From: Notospermus geniculatus
Taxonomy: Eukaryota; Nemertea; Pilidiophora; Heteronemertea; Lineidae
Direction of reading: 5' to 3'
Length of the DNA: 64,000 nucleotides
NCBI GenBank assembly: GCA_002633025.1
Contig: NMRB01000037.1
Coordinates: 732,673 to 796,672 of the forward strand
The notes beneath the pieces are model-generated. The model ran no database searches, was not told the origin of the DNA, and saw only the letters and a list, made by a program, of their open reading frames with translations. This document shows, piece by piece, positions 43,540 to 53,937 of the stretch. A program made the translations under genes and the position numbers. Within the stretch, counting starts at the first letter, position 1, and the number at the start of each line of letters is the position of its first letter.

Positions 43540-44040
43540 CTCTCCGCCGGAATCGAAATCATGGACCCTCGCATCAGATGGGAAGGGGTTAATAGGCCTA
43601 TATCACTTATGAGTCGAGATGGATGTTGTATTAGACCTACTTGGTGACAATGGGTTAATACCAGGTATAGGCCTGCAATTCGTGGTGAAGTGAGATAGAT
43701 ATCTTTTGAGACGCATTGGGTGGGAAGGAGTTAATATGGGAACCAATCCATGACTGACGTCACTAATGGTGGATGAAGTGAGAAAGGGCATATATCTGAT
43801 CTGGCGATGCTCTCCACCATTCAATAGTAACTTGCCATTCAATACAACAGGGTGTTTTGACAGTCTCCGACAGTTCAACATGAACTTTCATGAGGAAGGA
43901 TAAGCCGCGGCCGGGACAGAATTCGTCTCTTCTCGGTTTATCAAATGAGAACGAATAAGACAAAATCAATGACTGTCGCCGTGTCGCGTTTTTGAGAGCG
44001 ATGTGTCCTGAACTTCACCTGATGAAACCACGAGTTCCCT
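43540..44040. other. unassigned non-coding sequence
   Basis: Nothing recognised. Four GGGTTAATA/GGAGTTAATA-like motifs recur between 43585 and 43740. Confidence 0.45.
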
Positions 44041-44045
44041 GTCCC

Positions 44046-44330
44046 TTCGTCGTTGATGGTCCCAATCAAACTAAAGACATGTCATGCTATCGAAATGTGT
44101 GAAATAAAAGGAATTTTTATTGTCATACGCAACAAAAACAGCCAGAGTCGGAGACTCGAAATGACGAATGAGAAGCCGATTAGAGATCGAGCAGTGAAAA
44201 GCGAGGGGCCGACGATAGGCCTCATTCGGCTGATAGCACCAAAATTATCATATCACTTCGTCGTTAATGGTCCCAATCAGACTAAATATGTATCAAATAA
44301 TCTAAATATCTGAAATTTTAACAATTTCTA
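44046..44330 (+). repeat. ~210-bp tandem duplication, diverged
   Basis: TTCGTCGTTGATGGTCCCAA (44047) and TTCGTCGTTAATGGTCCCAA (44257) start two copies that also share AATCA-ACTAAA and later GAGTCG-GACT-GAAATGAC (about 44147 and 44355). Confidence 0.65.
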
Positions 44331-44334
44331 AGGC

Positions 44335-44695
44335 AGCACACTATGAAATCAGCCCGAGTCGACGACTTGGAATGACGTGCATGAAGCCGAGATCGCTGTT
44401 GTCGGTTCGATCATTGTGATTTTTTTCCAATATATATCGTCATATTTTGAACCCACTTGTGTCGTTTTGACGAAAAATAATTTCAGTTATTGTTTGATGG
44501 TACTCTAAAATACCACTCAGGTATGATTTCATAAGGCGATTGTCTATGACCATTGGGATTTTATGCGATGATCATAGGTATATTTCATCTCGATTCACTT
44601 TGTGCAAGCACCACGACATTTCCCATGATTCCTCATTCCATGAACAAAAGAGCAGCCAACCCGTCAAAGTAACTGGCGCGGGAAATTTAAATAGT
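44335..44695. other. unassigned non-coding sequence
   Basis: Nothing recognised beyond the tail of the duplication. Confidence 0.4.
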
Positions 44696-44699
44696 GCTG

Positions 44700-45065
44700 T
44701 TTTCAATTTTGTCACCTAGCGCCCCCTGGAGAACAAATTTCAAATTAATTTCCATTGCACTTGGTGTACCAAAAATCAAGCTTCATACCCTATCAATTTC
44801 AGTTTGATATATTGCCTGTGGACTGAGTTATTGGGGTTTTCCATTTTACGGAAAATGCCCCCTGGAGAGCAGAATGTACGTCAGATCGCAAAAATTTTTG
44901 GTCCTGTTTCGAGTCCTTCCTAGGGCCTACCACTCCACCGGCTTTCATGACCCTGGGCCTTGCGGTTGCGAAACGTGCCAGTGTCACGGACGACACACAC
45001 ACACACACACAGACGGACGCCACTCAGTATACATATGACTAGCTCAGCTGAAAGCTGAGCTAAAA
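44700..45065 (+). mobile_element. non-autonomous element K, 3' hairpin TAGCTCAGC...GCTGAGCTA
   Basis: Carries AGCGCCCCCTGGAGAACAAA, GCCCCCTGGAGAGCAG, TGCGGTTGCGAAACGTGCCA, an (AC)n tract, then the terminal stem-loop TAGCTCAGCTGAAAGCTGAGCTA and AAAA. The same architecture recurs at 50290-50620. A 3' hairpin preceded by a GACGGAC or AC tract is reminiscent of Helitron-like non-autonomous elements; class not proven. Confidence 0.65.
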
Positions 45066-45082
45066 ACAAATAAATCTGGTGG

Positions 45083-45255
45083 CACACATACGGAAGACGC
45101 CATCAAGCTCCTCACTTGGATGGGGTCTTTTACCTGCCCTTGCAAAGGCACAAGGTACAAGGCACCACGGCTTGTCCCATGCAACGGATATGATGCGCCA
45201 GGGATGATTAATCCTCGGGGCCCAGGCTGGATTCGAACCCGGGACCTGCTGCTTA
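45083..45255 (-). mobile_element. SINE family B copy, 5' body truncated
   Basis: CTCCTCACTTGGATGGGGTC, CAAGGTACAAGGCACCACGG, and a minus-strand tRNA-like head with B box GGGTTCGAATCC. Confidence 0.85.
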
Positions 45256-45274
45256 CATTACATGTATTGGCTTG

Positions 45275-45492
45275 GAGTGGTTAGTATGGAAGAGACCACC
45301 TCGAGCTAATCATGTTCCTCACTTGGATGGGGTCTTTTAGTTGCCCTTGCAAAGGAAGGTGTAAGGTACAGGGCACCACGGCTACTGTCCCATCCGGCAT
45401 GCACGAAGACCCAGGAATGACAATCCAAGCTGGATTTGAACCCAGTACCTGCTCTTGCTATGGACCACGAGGCCACCTAGGGCTCTCCGAAG
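45275..45492 (-). mobile_element. SINE family B copy
   Basis: GAGACCACCTCGAGCTAATC, TCACTTGGATGGGGTCTTTT, GTACAGGGCACCACGG, and a degraded tRNA-like head with GGGTTCAAATCC on the minus strand. Directly follows the preceding copy in the same orientation. Confidence 0.82.
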
Positions 45493-45716
45493 CAATCCAC
45501 CTTCTCAATCCATTATCATCACCATCTGGAACAGATGTTCCTATTCATGCTTACGTGTGATTCTTTCCCAGAAATAATACAACTATTCCCAGGCTTGTGG
45601 GATTTCGTTAGCTCTAAGGGAAAATACATTGAAAGAAGTGAACAGGTATGACGAAACAGCCAACTGATGCAGAAAGTTTTTTCTTGTCACTAATGACGGC
45701 CTTCAACGTGAAAGAA

Positions 45717-46010
45717 AACTTGCTACAGTTCTGGCAAAACTTTCGCAATAAACCTACCGATGGGTCTTCCACGTGAAAGAAAAAAATTTCGGAAGTCTCG
45801 ACACCCTACAGAAATTGATGCAACAGAGTGTCTGACATATTTCCAAGAGGTCGACAGTCTACTTGCAGGCCTTGCCGTTTGACGGGCGCGATTTTGCATG
45901 CACCTCGCAAACAATAGAATTTCTATTGTTTGCGAGGTGCATGCAAAATCGCGCCCGTCAAATGGCAAGGACTGTGCTTGGAGAGCACCTTCCACGTGCA
46001 AGTTGCTGTC
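45717..46010 (-). mobile_element. dispersed repeat, CTTCCACGTGAAAGAAA family, invaded by a palindrome
   Basis: GTTCTGGCAAAACTTTCGCA, ATAAACCTACCGATGGG and CTTCCACGTGAAAGAAA match 60930-61012 in reverse orientation. The 109-bp palindrome copy 2 is inserted at 45866-45974. Confidence 0.75.
45866..45974. mobile_element. 54-bp-arm palindrome, copy 2
   Basis: Same sequence as 30748-30856. Only two mismatches spoil perfect pairing of the arms (CAAATGG and AAGGACTG near the right end). Flanks TACTTG and TGCTTG (5 of 6 identical) are a plausible target duplication. Confidence 0.93.
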
Positions 46011-46059
46011 GGACAAGAAAATTGCGACAGAAAACTTTCAGGTGGAAGGCCAGCATAAG

Positions 46060-46292
46060 TGCCAGAGTGACCCAGTGGAAACATCCATGCATGTCATATA
46101 TGAAGTTTCAGGTTCAATCCCTGATTGCAACCACTCCTCAGTATAAAAGAGAGGGCAGCTCTCTTTGAGTTGCAGGTTTCCTCCGGGAACTCCGGTTTCC
46201 TCCTGCCGTACATCAAATTTGATTTGTTTTAATTTGAAAGTCCAGAAATATCGGACTTCACACTTTAAAATAGAACTCAGAGAAGCTGCTCC
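46060..46292 (+). mobile_element. SINE family A copy with extended tail
   Basis: Head GAGTGACCCAGTGGAAACAT, B box CAGGTTCAATCCCTG, ACTCCTCAGTATAAAAGAGA, tail GGTTTCCTCCTGCCGTACAT and then GGACTTCACACTTTAAAATAGAACTC. Confidence 0.82.
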
Positions 46293-46296
46293 TTAA

Positions 46297-46440
46297 TCCC
46301 TTCAATGCCAGACATTGCATCATTTCAATGTCATCACGGCACGTAGTGCATTTTTGTACGCGATGCTAGTGCATTACATTCACAATGACATGATATTGTC
46401 ATGACGTCACGGGCCAGTATTAAACTGGTCTCAGTAGCGA
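46297..46440. mobile_element. TTAA-ccc-type relic
   Basis: Begins TTAATCCCTTCAATGCCAGA and contains CATCACGGCACGTAGTGCAT and GCTAGTGCATTACATTCACA, shared with 60240-60330. The right terminus is lost. Confidence 0.55.
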
Positions 46441-46444
46441 ACTA

Positions 46445-46622
46445 TAGTTAAGCGCCCAAGCCTGATCATTTCTGACTCAGGTACCCATTTACACACCTGG
46501 GTGGGGGAGAGAGGCAAGCAAAGGGACCTGCCGAGGTTGCACGCTGACAGTGGGATTTGAATCTGGGACTTCATGACCACTAACCAGAGACCCAAAAGCC
46601 ACTAGACCAGTGTGGCTCTTAA
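46445..46622 (-). mobile_element. SINE family C copy, tail-truncated
   Basis: Plus strand: GTACCCATTTACACACCTGG, AGAGAGGCAAGCAAAGGGAC, GGGATTTGAATC, and the head complement AAGCCACTAGACCAGTGTGG. Confidence 0.85.
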
Positions 46623-46890
46623 AGCTCCTTTCACACCAGGCCTACGTGGAGTTGCGTAGTGCGGTGTACCGACTACGCCGAGCTTACGCTGCCCTACGTG
46701 GCAATACACCGAGGTACGCAAAGGACGCAAGATGGTTGTAAAAAATTAAACATGTGTAATTTTTTCGCGTACTTTCAGTAGGACGCAGAGAGTATGCAGT
46801 TTTTACGCAATTCTATGCAACACTACGCTACTGTACGCCATGGAAGGGCGTAGCATAGACTTGCGTAAAAACTGCGTACTTTCTATCAAA
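46622..46890. mobile_element. CCCTTTCACACC-family MITE, right end diverged
   Basis: AGCTCCTTTCACACCAGGCC, GTGCGGTGTACCGAC, CTTACGCTGCCCTACGTGGC and ATGCAGTTTTTACGCAA follow the 2476-2804 element. The right terminal repeat is not recognisable. Confidence 0.75.
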
Positions 46891-46894
46891 ATCA

Positions 46895-47375
46895 TCAACA
46901 CAAAATTTCCCTACTATCCTCCTCGGACCACGCTCCTGTCTCGAATGAGCCGAAATGACAACACCATTAAAGTTATTGTAGCCTCCACGCATGGCTGAGC
47001 ACGACAAACCTGCCAATCATGCTCAGGACGGAGATGGCCCCTGGCTGAGAATTGACAGCCACTTCGCTCCCTCTTTGTGTTGACACCAAGTAAACAGATT
47101 GGGTCGGGAAATTGGCATGTCCAAATGATAGTGTGGGACAATGGGCAGTATGAATCAAAACACTATTACTACAATCCTACAACATGGATTTTGCTGAAGC
47201 CTGAACACATATTTGGTGTTGAAATTAGATTCATATACAACCAAACTCCGTTGAAATCTGTCCGTTGTTAGTTCTTGTTCCAGACCACCAAATATCATAG
47301 ACATCTAACGTTAAATGTGCTTTTTGTAACAGACTGAAGACAGGCTGGACAGAAGCTTCGACTCCTGGTTCACCG
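46895..47375. other. unassigned non-coding sequence
   Basis: Nothing recognised. Confidence 0.4.
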
Positions 47376-47377
47376 TA

Positions 47378-47522
47378 AAGGCGGCCCGTTTCCACCATCG
47401 CGGATTCCGCCGAGGTTCGTTACGCCTTATATTTTTGAGCCATCAGGATTCTCCAAAACTCGGTTAAAACTGCACCGCTCACCGCAAACCGTGGTGGAAC
47501 CGCTAGAGTGGAAACGGGCCTT
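47378..47522. mobile_element. 145-bp MITE, AAGGC-CCGTTTCCAC ends
   Basis: CCCGTTTCCACCAT at the left mirrors GTGGAAACGGG at the right. Outer AAGGC/GCCTT, TA on both sides (47376-47377 and 47523-47524). GCGGATTCCGCC centre-left. Confidence 0.85.
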
Positions 47523-47548
47523 TAGAATCATTTCCATCAAGTTGAGAG

Positions 47549-47688
47549 AATAAGGGCTGATTCATACTCGCTTGCGGACCGTCAAGCGCATGAAACTGAT
47601 CGCAGGTTTCCACGACGTGAATGTGCACACACAGTGAAATTGATCATAGTCGGCGCAAAATCCGGACGGAGTATGAATCAGCCTTAAT
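47549..47688. mobile_element. 140-bp MITE, GGCTGATTCATACTC ends
   Basis: AGGGCTGATTCATACTCGC at the left mirrors GAGTATGAATCAGCCTT at the right, with GCGGACCGTC/CCGGACGG inside. Confidence 0.87.
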
Positions 47689-47697
47689 GCAACAGCA

Positions 47698-47875
47698 CAC
47701 AAATAGGAGCAGTCAGCCGTGCGTATTGCCAAAAGATGGCAGCAAAGTTCTAGCGGACCAATGTACAGGAAAATCCATGTGATTGGTGCTCGATCGAGAA
47801 TCAATGGGTCTGCTCTATGCATTGAACTGGGCCATACTGACACCTATTGGTCAGCTCACTGACAGGCTCCTATTG
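47698..47875 (+). mobile_element. AATAGGAGC MITE (family I), copy 3
   Basis: AATAGGAGCAGTCAGCCGTG to GACAGGCTCCTATT; body as in 24856-25032 (GCGTATTGCCAAAAGATGGC, GATTGGTGCTCGATCGAG). Confidence 0.92.
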
Positions 47876-48130
47876 ACAAAGAATTGAACCCAGGCCTTAT
47901 GGACATGAATCAGATGTTCCACCACATAACAGCAGTTACTGGTACTAAGTTCTTCAGATAGCTCCCAATACTGAATTTGGGGAGTGCGGTGGGACTCTCA
48001 GTGTTGGATTCATGACCGACAGCCTGCAGGTTTGATGCCCGTGGTTGAGTCACCACTTTAGTGTGGAGTTTCTGAAGAGGCTGGGGTGATGAAGTGAACA
48101 CTTTTGACACTGTACTGCAGTCACAGGGAA

Positions 48131-48668
48131 ATTGACGTACATCTGGCGGACATATGGCGTATATACGGCATATACAGTACAGGTCACAATTGACATCCCT
48201 AAATTCGCGTAAGTTACGCGTAAGTCACTCGTAACTTACGCAACAACTCACGAGCGTAACTTACGAGGTGAGTTACGCGAATTTCGCTAGGTACGCAATG
48301 ATTTACGAGGCGAGTTACGCGATTTTGGCTAGTTACGCAGTGAGTTACGCGAAACCAAAGCCGTAAGTTACGCATAACTTACGCGAAGCCGTAGGGATGT
48401 CAATTGTGACCTGTACTGTATGCCTACTTCCTGGTTGCGTATATATACCGTATATAAAAGTAGCTAGATTCAATTTGTATGTACGTCGTCGTATGTACGC
48501 GGGATATGTGGCGTATGATGTACGTATCCCATACGTACGGCATATACTCGGTGGACATATTTTTCCGTACGTAAGCCATACGTACACCAGACGTCCAGAG
48601 GATGATCCATTGTACATACGGCGGATATAAAAATTGCCGTACGTCCGCCCGCCGTATGTACGTCATTT
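48131..48668. mobile_element. CGTATGTACG-rich MITE, outer shell of a nested pair
   Basis: Inverted ends TTGACGTACATCTGGCGGAC and GCCCGCCGTATGTACGTCAT. The interior is dense in CGTACG, GTACGTA and GGCGTAT words. A second MITE (48175-48418) has inserted after GGCATA, and the shell resumes with TGCCTACTTCC. Confidence 0.85.
48175..48418. mobile_element. CAGTACAGGTCACAATTGAC MITE, TA target duplication
   Basis: Perfect inverted ends CAGTACAGGTCACAATTGAC...ATCCCTA and TAGGGATGTCAATTGTGACC...TGTACTG, flanked by TA (48173-48174 and 48419-48420). The interior is GTTACGCG/CGTAACTTACG repeats. The end resembles that of the 1650-1921 family. Confidence 0.95.
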
Positions 48669-48674
48669 TGCCTA

Positions 48675-49550
48675 TGAAGGTGCTATAGAAATGCTACACA
48701 TTATGACTACAGAAGATTCGTGACAGGGTGGACCCGGACAAGAACCCAACACCTGCCACAGAGGGAGAGAGGACTTCTTGTCAGCTCGACCCACCTCTCA
48801 ATCATGGCAGGTTCACCCTTGACAGTCTGGCCCTCCTGCGGTGAGTAAGGGGCAGGCCCAGCCCTCAAAACCATCATCAAATCTCAACATTCCACAATCT
48901 CACTGGACCACGACGAGAAGGGACAAAATTCGTTATTCAAACATTACTCGAGTCTATCAACTGAATGACACAATTTCGTATCAAACCATTGAATTCTTTT
49001 GACAACACTAGATCACGTGCCATCTCAACAATACCCATTCAGTCCGTGACAGCCGAATTGCTGCAGCATTATCACTTCAGACAATGATGATAATCTCAGA
49101 GATGGACCAGCCTCCAGGATGCAGCCAATGACAAATAGACCAGACACAATGCTGTCCTGAAGATTCTTGGTCTGATTCGGGATGCCATCTTCAAACAATC
49201 TCGGCACAATGCAAAACTGGAGAACTATTTGCCCAATATTTTCAGAGCCAATGATGAGCCAAGTTGGTGGCGAACTGGAGTAATCCTTCCTGCAGGCACT
49301 ACATACCGTATCTTCTTTTCTAAAAGGTCACAGACCAATATGCAGACTCCCTCCCTCAAGCCTTATCAGTCCGAAGAAGATGTATACCATTGTTCAGAAA
49401 AGACAATCGGCTATAGGCCTTGGCCGAGACATCATGGACTACCATGTGTCTGTAGTACCTCATACTTCGTGCGAGCGTAGTTGGAGGGCGGAGCGATGTC
49501 ACAACCCTTGAGTAGTCAAGATGTGGCCAAGACAGTCACCAAACTGCATT
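48675..49550. other. unassigned non-coding sequence
   Basis: Nothing recognised. Confidence 0.45.
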
Positions 49551-49554
49551 ATTT

Positions 49555-49815
49555 ACATTAGATTTTTCTATCAGGGCCGAAACCATAGAATTATTGGCCA
49601 TAGTAGGTACAGAAGAGGCCATCTCAAGCTACTCATGTTCCTCACTTGGATGGGGTCTTTTACATGCCATTGCAAAGACACAAGGTACAAGGCACCACGG
49701 CTTACTATGCCATGTGATGGACTGAAGAGTCGGGGATGATCAATCCCATATGGCCCGGGATACGAACCTGGGACCTGCCGCTTCGTAAGCGGACGTGATA
49801 ACCACTACGCTATTA
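49555..49815 (-). mobile_element. SINE family B copy
   Basis: ATTTTTCTATCAGGGCC, CTCACTTGGATGGGGTCTTT, CAAGGTACAAGGCACCACGG and the tRNA-like head complement ACCTGCCGCTTCGTAAGCGG. Here the anticodon-like loop is CTTACGAAG. A MITE interrupts its last bases. Confidence 0.9.
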
Positions 49816-50085
49816 AAGCAGGCCGCACACGAGTACAATTTTGCATCCAACTATGGAGATGCCCTCTACGTGCAAATGTCATCGTGTGCGGTGGTCGCAG
49901 GCAGAGGCGGAGACAGATTTTTTGCCTCCAACGCAGACCAAACATGTTTGAATGACGTTGCGCCACATCTACAGTATGCAAATTTGCAATCGTGTGCGGC
50001 GGCTGACGCACCGTGTGCTGTGACAGGATGCTGAGAGGCAACGTCAGCGACAAAATTGCACTCGTGTGCGGCAGGTTTTTGGCTC
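49816..50085. mobile_element. MITE, GGCCGCACACGAGT ends
   Basis: AAAGCAGGCCGCACACGAGT at the left, ACTCGTGTGCGGCAGGTTTT at the right; CAATTTTG/CAAAATTG next inside. TCGTGTGCGG words recur in the interior (about 49890 and 49995). It sits in the tail end of the SINE. Confidence 0.87.
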
Positions 50086-50289
50086 CTAGGTTATCAAAGC
50101 TCGCCGAACTGTCATAGACCGGGTTGTGGCCTCTTAGAAGGGAAGTCACGGTAACACAGACCAATGGTGACTAAGCAGTAAAACAAGTTATACAGACAAT
50201 TCAAAAGCTGAGAAATTCACCAACAGCCCAAAGGCTTCTGCAAACACCCCAAGAATCATCTTGACCCAGTTAGTAGCCCACTTCCTGTA

Positions 50290-50618
50290 CTTTGTGTTAC
50301 TGGATGCAGACNTAGCTACACCTATGATAAAAATTTGGAGATGATCTAGTCATTAGTTCAGGAGTTATTGCACTTTTTGTGTTTTTGGTTTCCGCCACCT
50401 GGTGGCCAAACAGAGAGTCGAATGGGACCGAAACTTGGTGTTGTGGGTCATCTGACCTAGGGGTACATATGTACCAAGTTTCAGATCAATAGCTCCAGCG
50501 GTTACGAAACGTGCCCTGCTAACGGACAACGACGGACGACGACGGACGACGACGCCGGACGACGACGGACGACGGACGCTGCACCATCGTAATAGCTCAC
50601 CCCAGTGAGCTAAAAAGG
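50290..50618 (+). mobile_element. non-autonomous element K', GACGGACGAC tract and 3' hairpin
   Basis: CGCCACCTGGTGGCCAAACA, GGACCGAAACTTGGTGTTGT, GGTTACGAAACGTGCCCTGC, a GACGGACGAC tract (50525-50578), then TAGCTCACCCCAGTGAGCTA and AAAA. Same order as 44700-45065. Confidence 0.7.
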
Positions 50619-50624
50619 CAAGTA

Positions 50625-50945
50625 CTTCGGAAAAGCTGTCCTTCCACCTATAGAAAATCTCGTGAATTTTTTAGACCACTTGCCAACACCACTTGTTGCT
50701 GTACTATTGGGGCTGGACTTACTTAAGCCAAAGCAAATCAAGGACTCACGATATCTGAAAACAGGGCCGCTAGCAAGGACGAACTAGCCCTGGTAACAGG
50801 TGTTGTTATTGTTGTTGTTGCTGTTGTAAAAAGCATGCCGTCGATTGATTCACTATCCCGATTTTTTGCCTCGTGTTTTAAAAACCCAGCAATTGATAGT
50901 GGGGGGCAGGGGTGCCGCAAAAAAATCTGAGGAATTTTTACAGAT
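50625..50945. other. unassigned non-coding sequence
   Basis: Nothing recognised except a (GTT)n tract near 50805. Confidence 0.4.
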
Positions 50946-50949
50946 TTAA

Positions 50950-51250
50950 CCCATTAGGCGCCAGACAAGTATAAATTAGGTTAGCTTTTTTTCCCAGTGC
51001 TTTTCACTTTTTTACCATATCTTGGTTTTTTGCTCAAATGACAAAAAGAAAATGTTGAAGATAAAGTGAACAAGTGATGTTTATTTTGTAGCTTATAACA
51101 CCGGCTACACGATACAACTGGAGCCGAGGTTAAATTTTTTTGTTTTTTTTGTTGGTTGCCTCTGTGACGGCCGGAAATCGCACGGGCGGGTTTGGGCTAT
51201 ATGGGATTATGCAGGCTTGGGCGGGTTTGGGCTATATGGCGCCTAATGGG
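50950..51250. mobile_element. 301-bp TTAA-flanked CCCATTAGGCGCC MITE
   Basis: CCCATTAGGCGCCA and TGGCGCCTAATGGG, with TTAA at 50946-50949 and 51251-51254. GGGCGGGTTTGGGCTATATG occurs twice inside. Confidence 0.92.
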
Positions 51251-51266
51251 TTAAGCGCAATGGGTC

Positions 51267-51470
51267 AGGATTTCAGTGGCACAGTGGAAACATTGGCAGC
51301 TGCAACCACTGAGGTCCCAGGTTCGATCCCCCGTTAGACCCATCCTTCCCGTAATGGAAAGGGCAACCCCAGGAACTCTGGTTTCTCCTGCTGCACATCT
51401 ATCCCCAAGGTTATCTTTTGAGTCAAGACAATGCCATATTTGGTACAAGGCTCTCAACTCAATGTTCTAT
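51267..51470 (+). mobile_element. SINE family A copy
   Basis: Head TCAGTGGCACAGTGGAAACA, B box CCAGGTTCGATCCCC, CCTTCCCGTAATGGAAAGGG, tail CTCTGGTTTCTCCTGCTGCA. Confidence 0.85.
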
Positions 51471-51473
51471 TTA

Positions 51474-52011
51474 GGCCACACTTTTTTTATTCCTTGTTTC
51501 GCGGGCCCGCAGCTAGGTGAAAATAGGAAAATGAACAAAAAAATAAAACTTTATTTTTGGGGGTTTTCACGAGCCCTCCGCTCCAAAAACTTGCCAAAAT
51601 GGAAAAAAAATAAAAATTTATTTTTATTTTTATTCCGCCCGCCGCTCGGGTGTCCGAGACAGAAAATACATTTTTCAAAAATATGACTTTTGTTAGATTT
51701 ACCGTCCGATTGATACGTGGTTTCTGACAGTTCTATATGCTATGGTACTGAAATGCCCTTGGACACACCAGTCGATGTGGCCTCATCATCATTCAAGCTT
51801 CGGTACATTGATGTTTGGGTTTGGGTCTGCTAATCCAATTGACCCTTTATTGCGGAATAAAATTTTATTTTTTTCTTCTCCGCTTTTCAGAGAACTTGGA
51901 TAACTTTCGAGAAATCAAAAAATAAAATTTTATTTTTATTTTTTTTCCGCCCTCCTCTGATGGAGGTGCTGAGAAAAAGCTCGCGAAACAAGGAATAAAA
52001 AAAGCGTGGCC
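51474..52011. mobile_element. 538-bp Harbinger-like MITE, TTA target duplication
   Basis: GGCCACACTTTTTTTATTCC...TTGTTTCGCG at the left mirrors CGCGAAACAAGGAATAAAAA...GCGTGGCC at the right (about 35 bp). TTA is at 51471-51473 and 52012-52014. AT-rich AATAAAATTTTATTTTT blocks lie inside both arms. Confidence 0.9.
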
Positions 52012-52319
52012 TTAGAGAGGTTTACACCCTTTATTCTCTAGTACCGCTTGCCAATGGGTCCATATGGCACTGGCAACACGGAACCTCCTTTCGCACCGAC
52101 CGGTTGACTTTAGAAACCCGATACCACGTCCGGCACCTCTAATATAAAGATCTTGATCTCTAATCATCGATTAGTCGACTGAGCAGGTGAGGACGTGGCA
52201 CCTTGCGGGCTGCCCGAGGCCGAGGGTGTCAAGTGGGCAGGGTGAGTTTGACGGTTGGCCCCTGGGGTCCCCTCAGCAGCAACAGATGAGGTGGTGATCT
52301 GTTATCTGACTGAAGGTCA

Positions 52320-52428
52320 NNNNNNNNNNNNNNNNNNNNNNNNNNNNNNNNNNNNNNNNNNNNNNNNNNNNNNNNNNNNNNNNNNNNNNNNNNNNNNNNN
52401 NNNNNNNNNNNNNNNNNNNNNNNNNNNN
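52320..52428. other. assembly gap (N run)
   Basis: 109 unspecified bases. Confidence 1.
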
Positions 52429-52429
52429 T

Positions 52430-53238
52430 CTTATGATACAAAAGGTCTGAATTAATGAGAACCCCACGAACGATGTGTGTTCAGGGTCATCGGTGTACAT
52501 TTGAATAGGCTGACGTACATTTGTACATGGAACACTAATTGTGCTGAAAATAGCTCAGTTATCGTCAGAAATGGAATTCAAAGCATCATGTTGGCAGGTT
52601 CATGTACCTCTTCACCATAAAAAAAGTTGAAGCTCGCGCCTATTACGTAAAGCCAAAATTCAGGCAGTGAGAGACATCTGGTGGCAACACAGGAAGTGTA
52701 TCCCTCAGTAAGCTCATCGTTCGCAGTTAAACCTTTATGGTTGATTCCTTTATGATTATTTGTATCTCCTTTATGTGACCCCTAGTCTCGCTTGGCCAGA
52801 CGCTACAGGCTCTCCCCTTCGGTAAATCACACTCCGCGTCTGGCTCTTTTAGCGATTAACAGTCATGACGACCGCGTGATGGCAGCACGGGTCCTTCGGT
52901 TTTCTTAACCTCGTTTCCAGGTTGATAATATGGCGAGTGGTCCACGGTTGTCTGAGCGAACTATACCCCTGGGGACGAGGTTGGGTTTTTCCTGGGAGTA
53001 ATTTCCGCGGGAATTATGAGTGAGAAAGCGTGGTGATTGGCTGAGCCCAGTGGAGTGCCATCTAGTGGTGTTCACGGCTTTTGAGCCCCAAAAGTGCCAG
53101 TGTGTAGGAGACCGGGACGTCGGATACACACTGGGGCCGAGTGTATGTGACCCCCCGCGTAACATAAAACTGTTTGCGTTCGGAGATTGTTTGGGCTACT
53201 CGTTTAACATGGGCCATTGAACCATCTTTTTTTGAAGA
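52430..53238. other. unassigned non-coding sequence
   Basis: Nothing recognised. Confidence 0.45.
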
Positions 53239-53240
53239 TG

Positions 53241-53345
53241 GGGATTTGGCCTAGTGGTTAAGGCGTGCTGCCCCTTAGTGCTGGCGATTGATGCCTTATG
53301 CAAGGGTCCGTGGGTTCGAATCTGGTAGAAGGACGCAATGACTTT
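53241..53345 (+). mobile_element. tRNA-derived head (SINE-like)
   Basis: TTTGGCCTAGTGGTTAAGGC (A box) and GTGGGTTCGAATCTGG (B box) are about 50 bp apart, with an enlarged middle that does not fold as a normal anticodon arm. It is more likely a SINE head or tRNA relic than a working tRNA gene. Confidence 0.6.
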
Positions 53346-53479
53346 CAACTTAGAAACCCGTTTTTATTTCCATATGTATTGTGAAGTCTGAGTGATTCTA
53401 TTTCTTTATCTCCTGGTGTCATCCCAGTATGTTTAGGCTCATTTTCCATGCGACATTCCAACAGGTTATAGCCTTAAGT

Positions 53480-53722
53480 TCCACCTACCGGCATCCCAAA
53501 TTGGTGTTTTTTTTGAGACTCGGGTCTTCCCCGGGCTTGAAAAAACACCGCCACGTGCTTGAACACCCATTTTCACTAATTTCATTAGTTACTAAACTAA
53601 TGAGGGCGAGCTTGCCGGGTCTAATAACCCCGGGTTTTTCAAACGCGGGTCGATTAGACACGGCAAAAAATAGGTGTACACGCAAGAAACCAGGGGTTTT
53701 GGTGGGTTTGGGATAGGTGGAA
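53480..53722. mobile_element. CCACCTA...TAGGTGG MITE
   Basis: CCACCTACCGGCATCCCAAA at the left and TTTGGGATAGGTGG at the right. The interior holds CCCGGG-TTTTTCAA words in both orientations and ACTAAT/ATTAGT repeats at the centre. Confidence 0.75.
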
Positions 53723-53814
53723 ATACAGCTTTTGCAGTGGAGGGTTACAATTTTCAAATCTTGAGTCGAGAGCTGGGAGCACTAACCTGAACCATTATTG
53801 GGATATCTGTATGT

Positions 53815-53937
53815 AATGTAGGAGGAAACCAGAGCATTGGAGGAAGCCTATACCCTATACTGTCAGAGAGAGTCGCCCTCTCAGGACTGAGTCCGACCTA
53901 GAATCAAACCAAGGACCTCATAAGTGACAGGCACTTG
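53815..53937 (-). mobile_element. SINE family A copy, truncated by a LINE
   Basis: GTAGGAGGAAACCAGAGC, ACTGTCAGAGAGAGTCGCCC and the degraded B box complement CCTAGAATCAAACC. The head is lost where the LINE tail begins. Confidence 0.75.

Noticed and set aside
44990-45012. (AC)n tract as a regulatory Z-DNA element
   Set aside because: It is at the expected place of a simple tract inside element K, as in the related copy at 50525-50578.
51487-51678. Lysine/phenylalanine-rich frames near 51276-51686
   Set aside because: They translate the AT-rich arm of a Harbinger-like MITE.
53241-53345. Functional tRNA gene
   Set aside because: A and B boxes are present but the anticodon region is enlarged and does not fold. 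The same applies to the heads at 7662, 10895, 31568 and 35262, which continue into SINE bodies.
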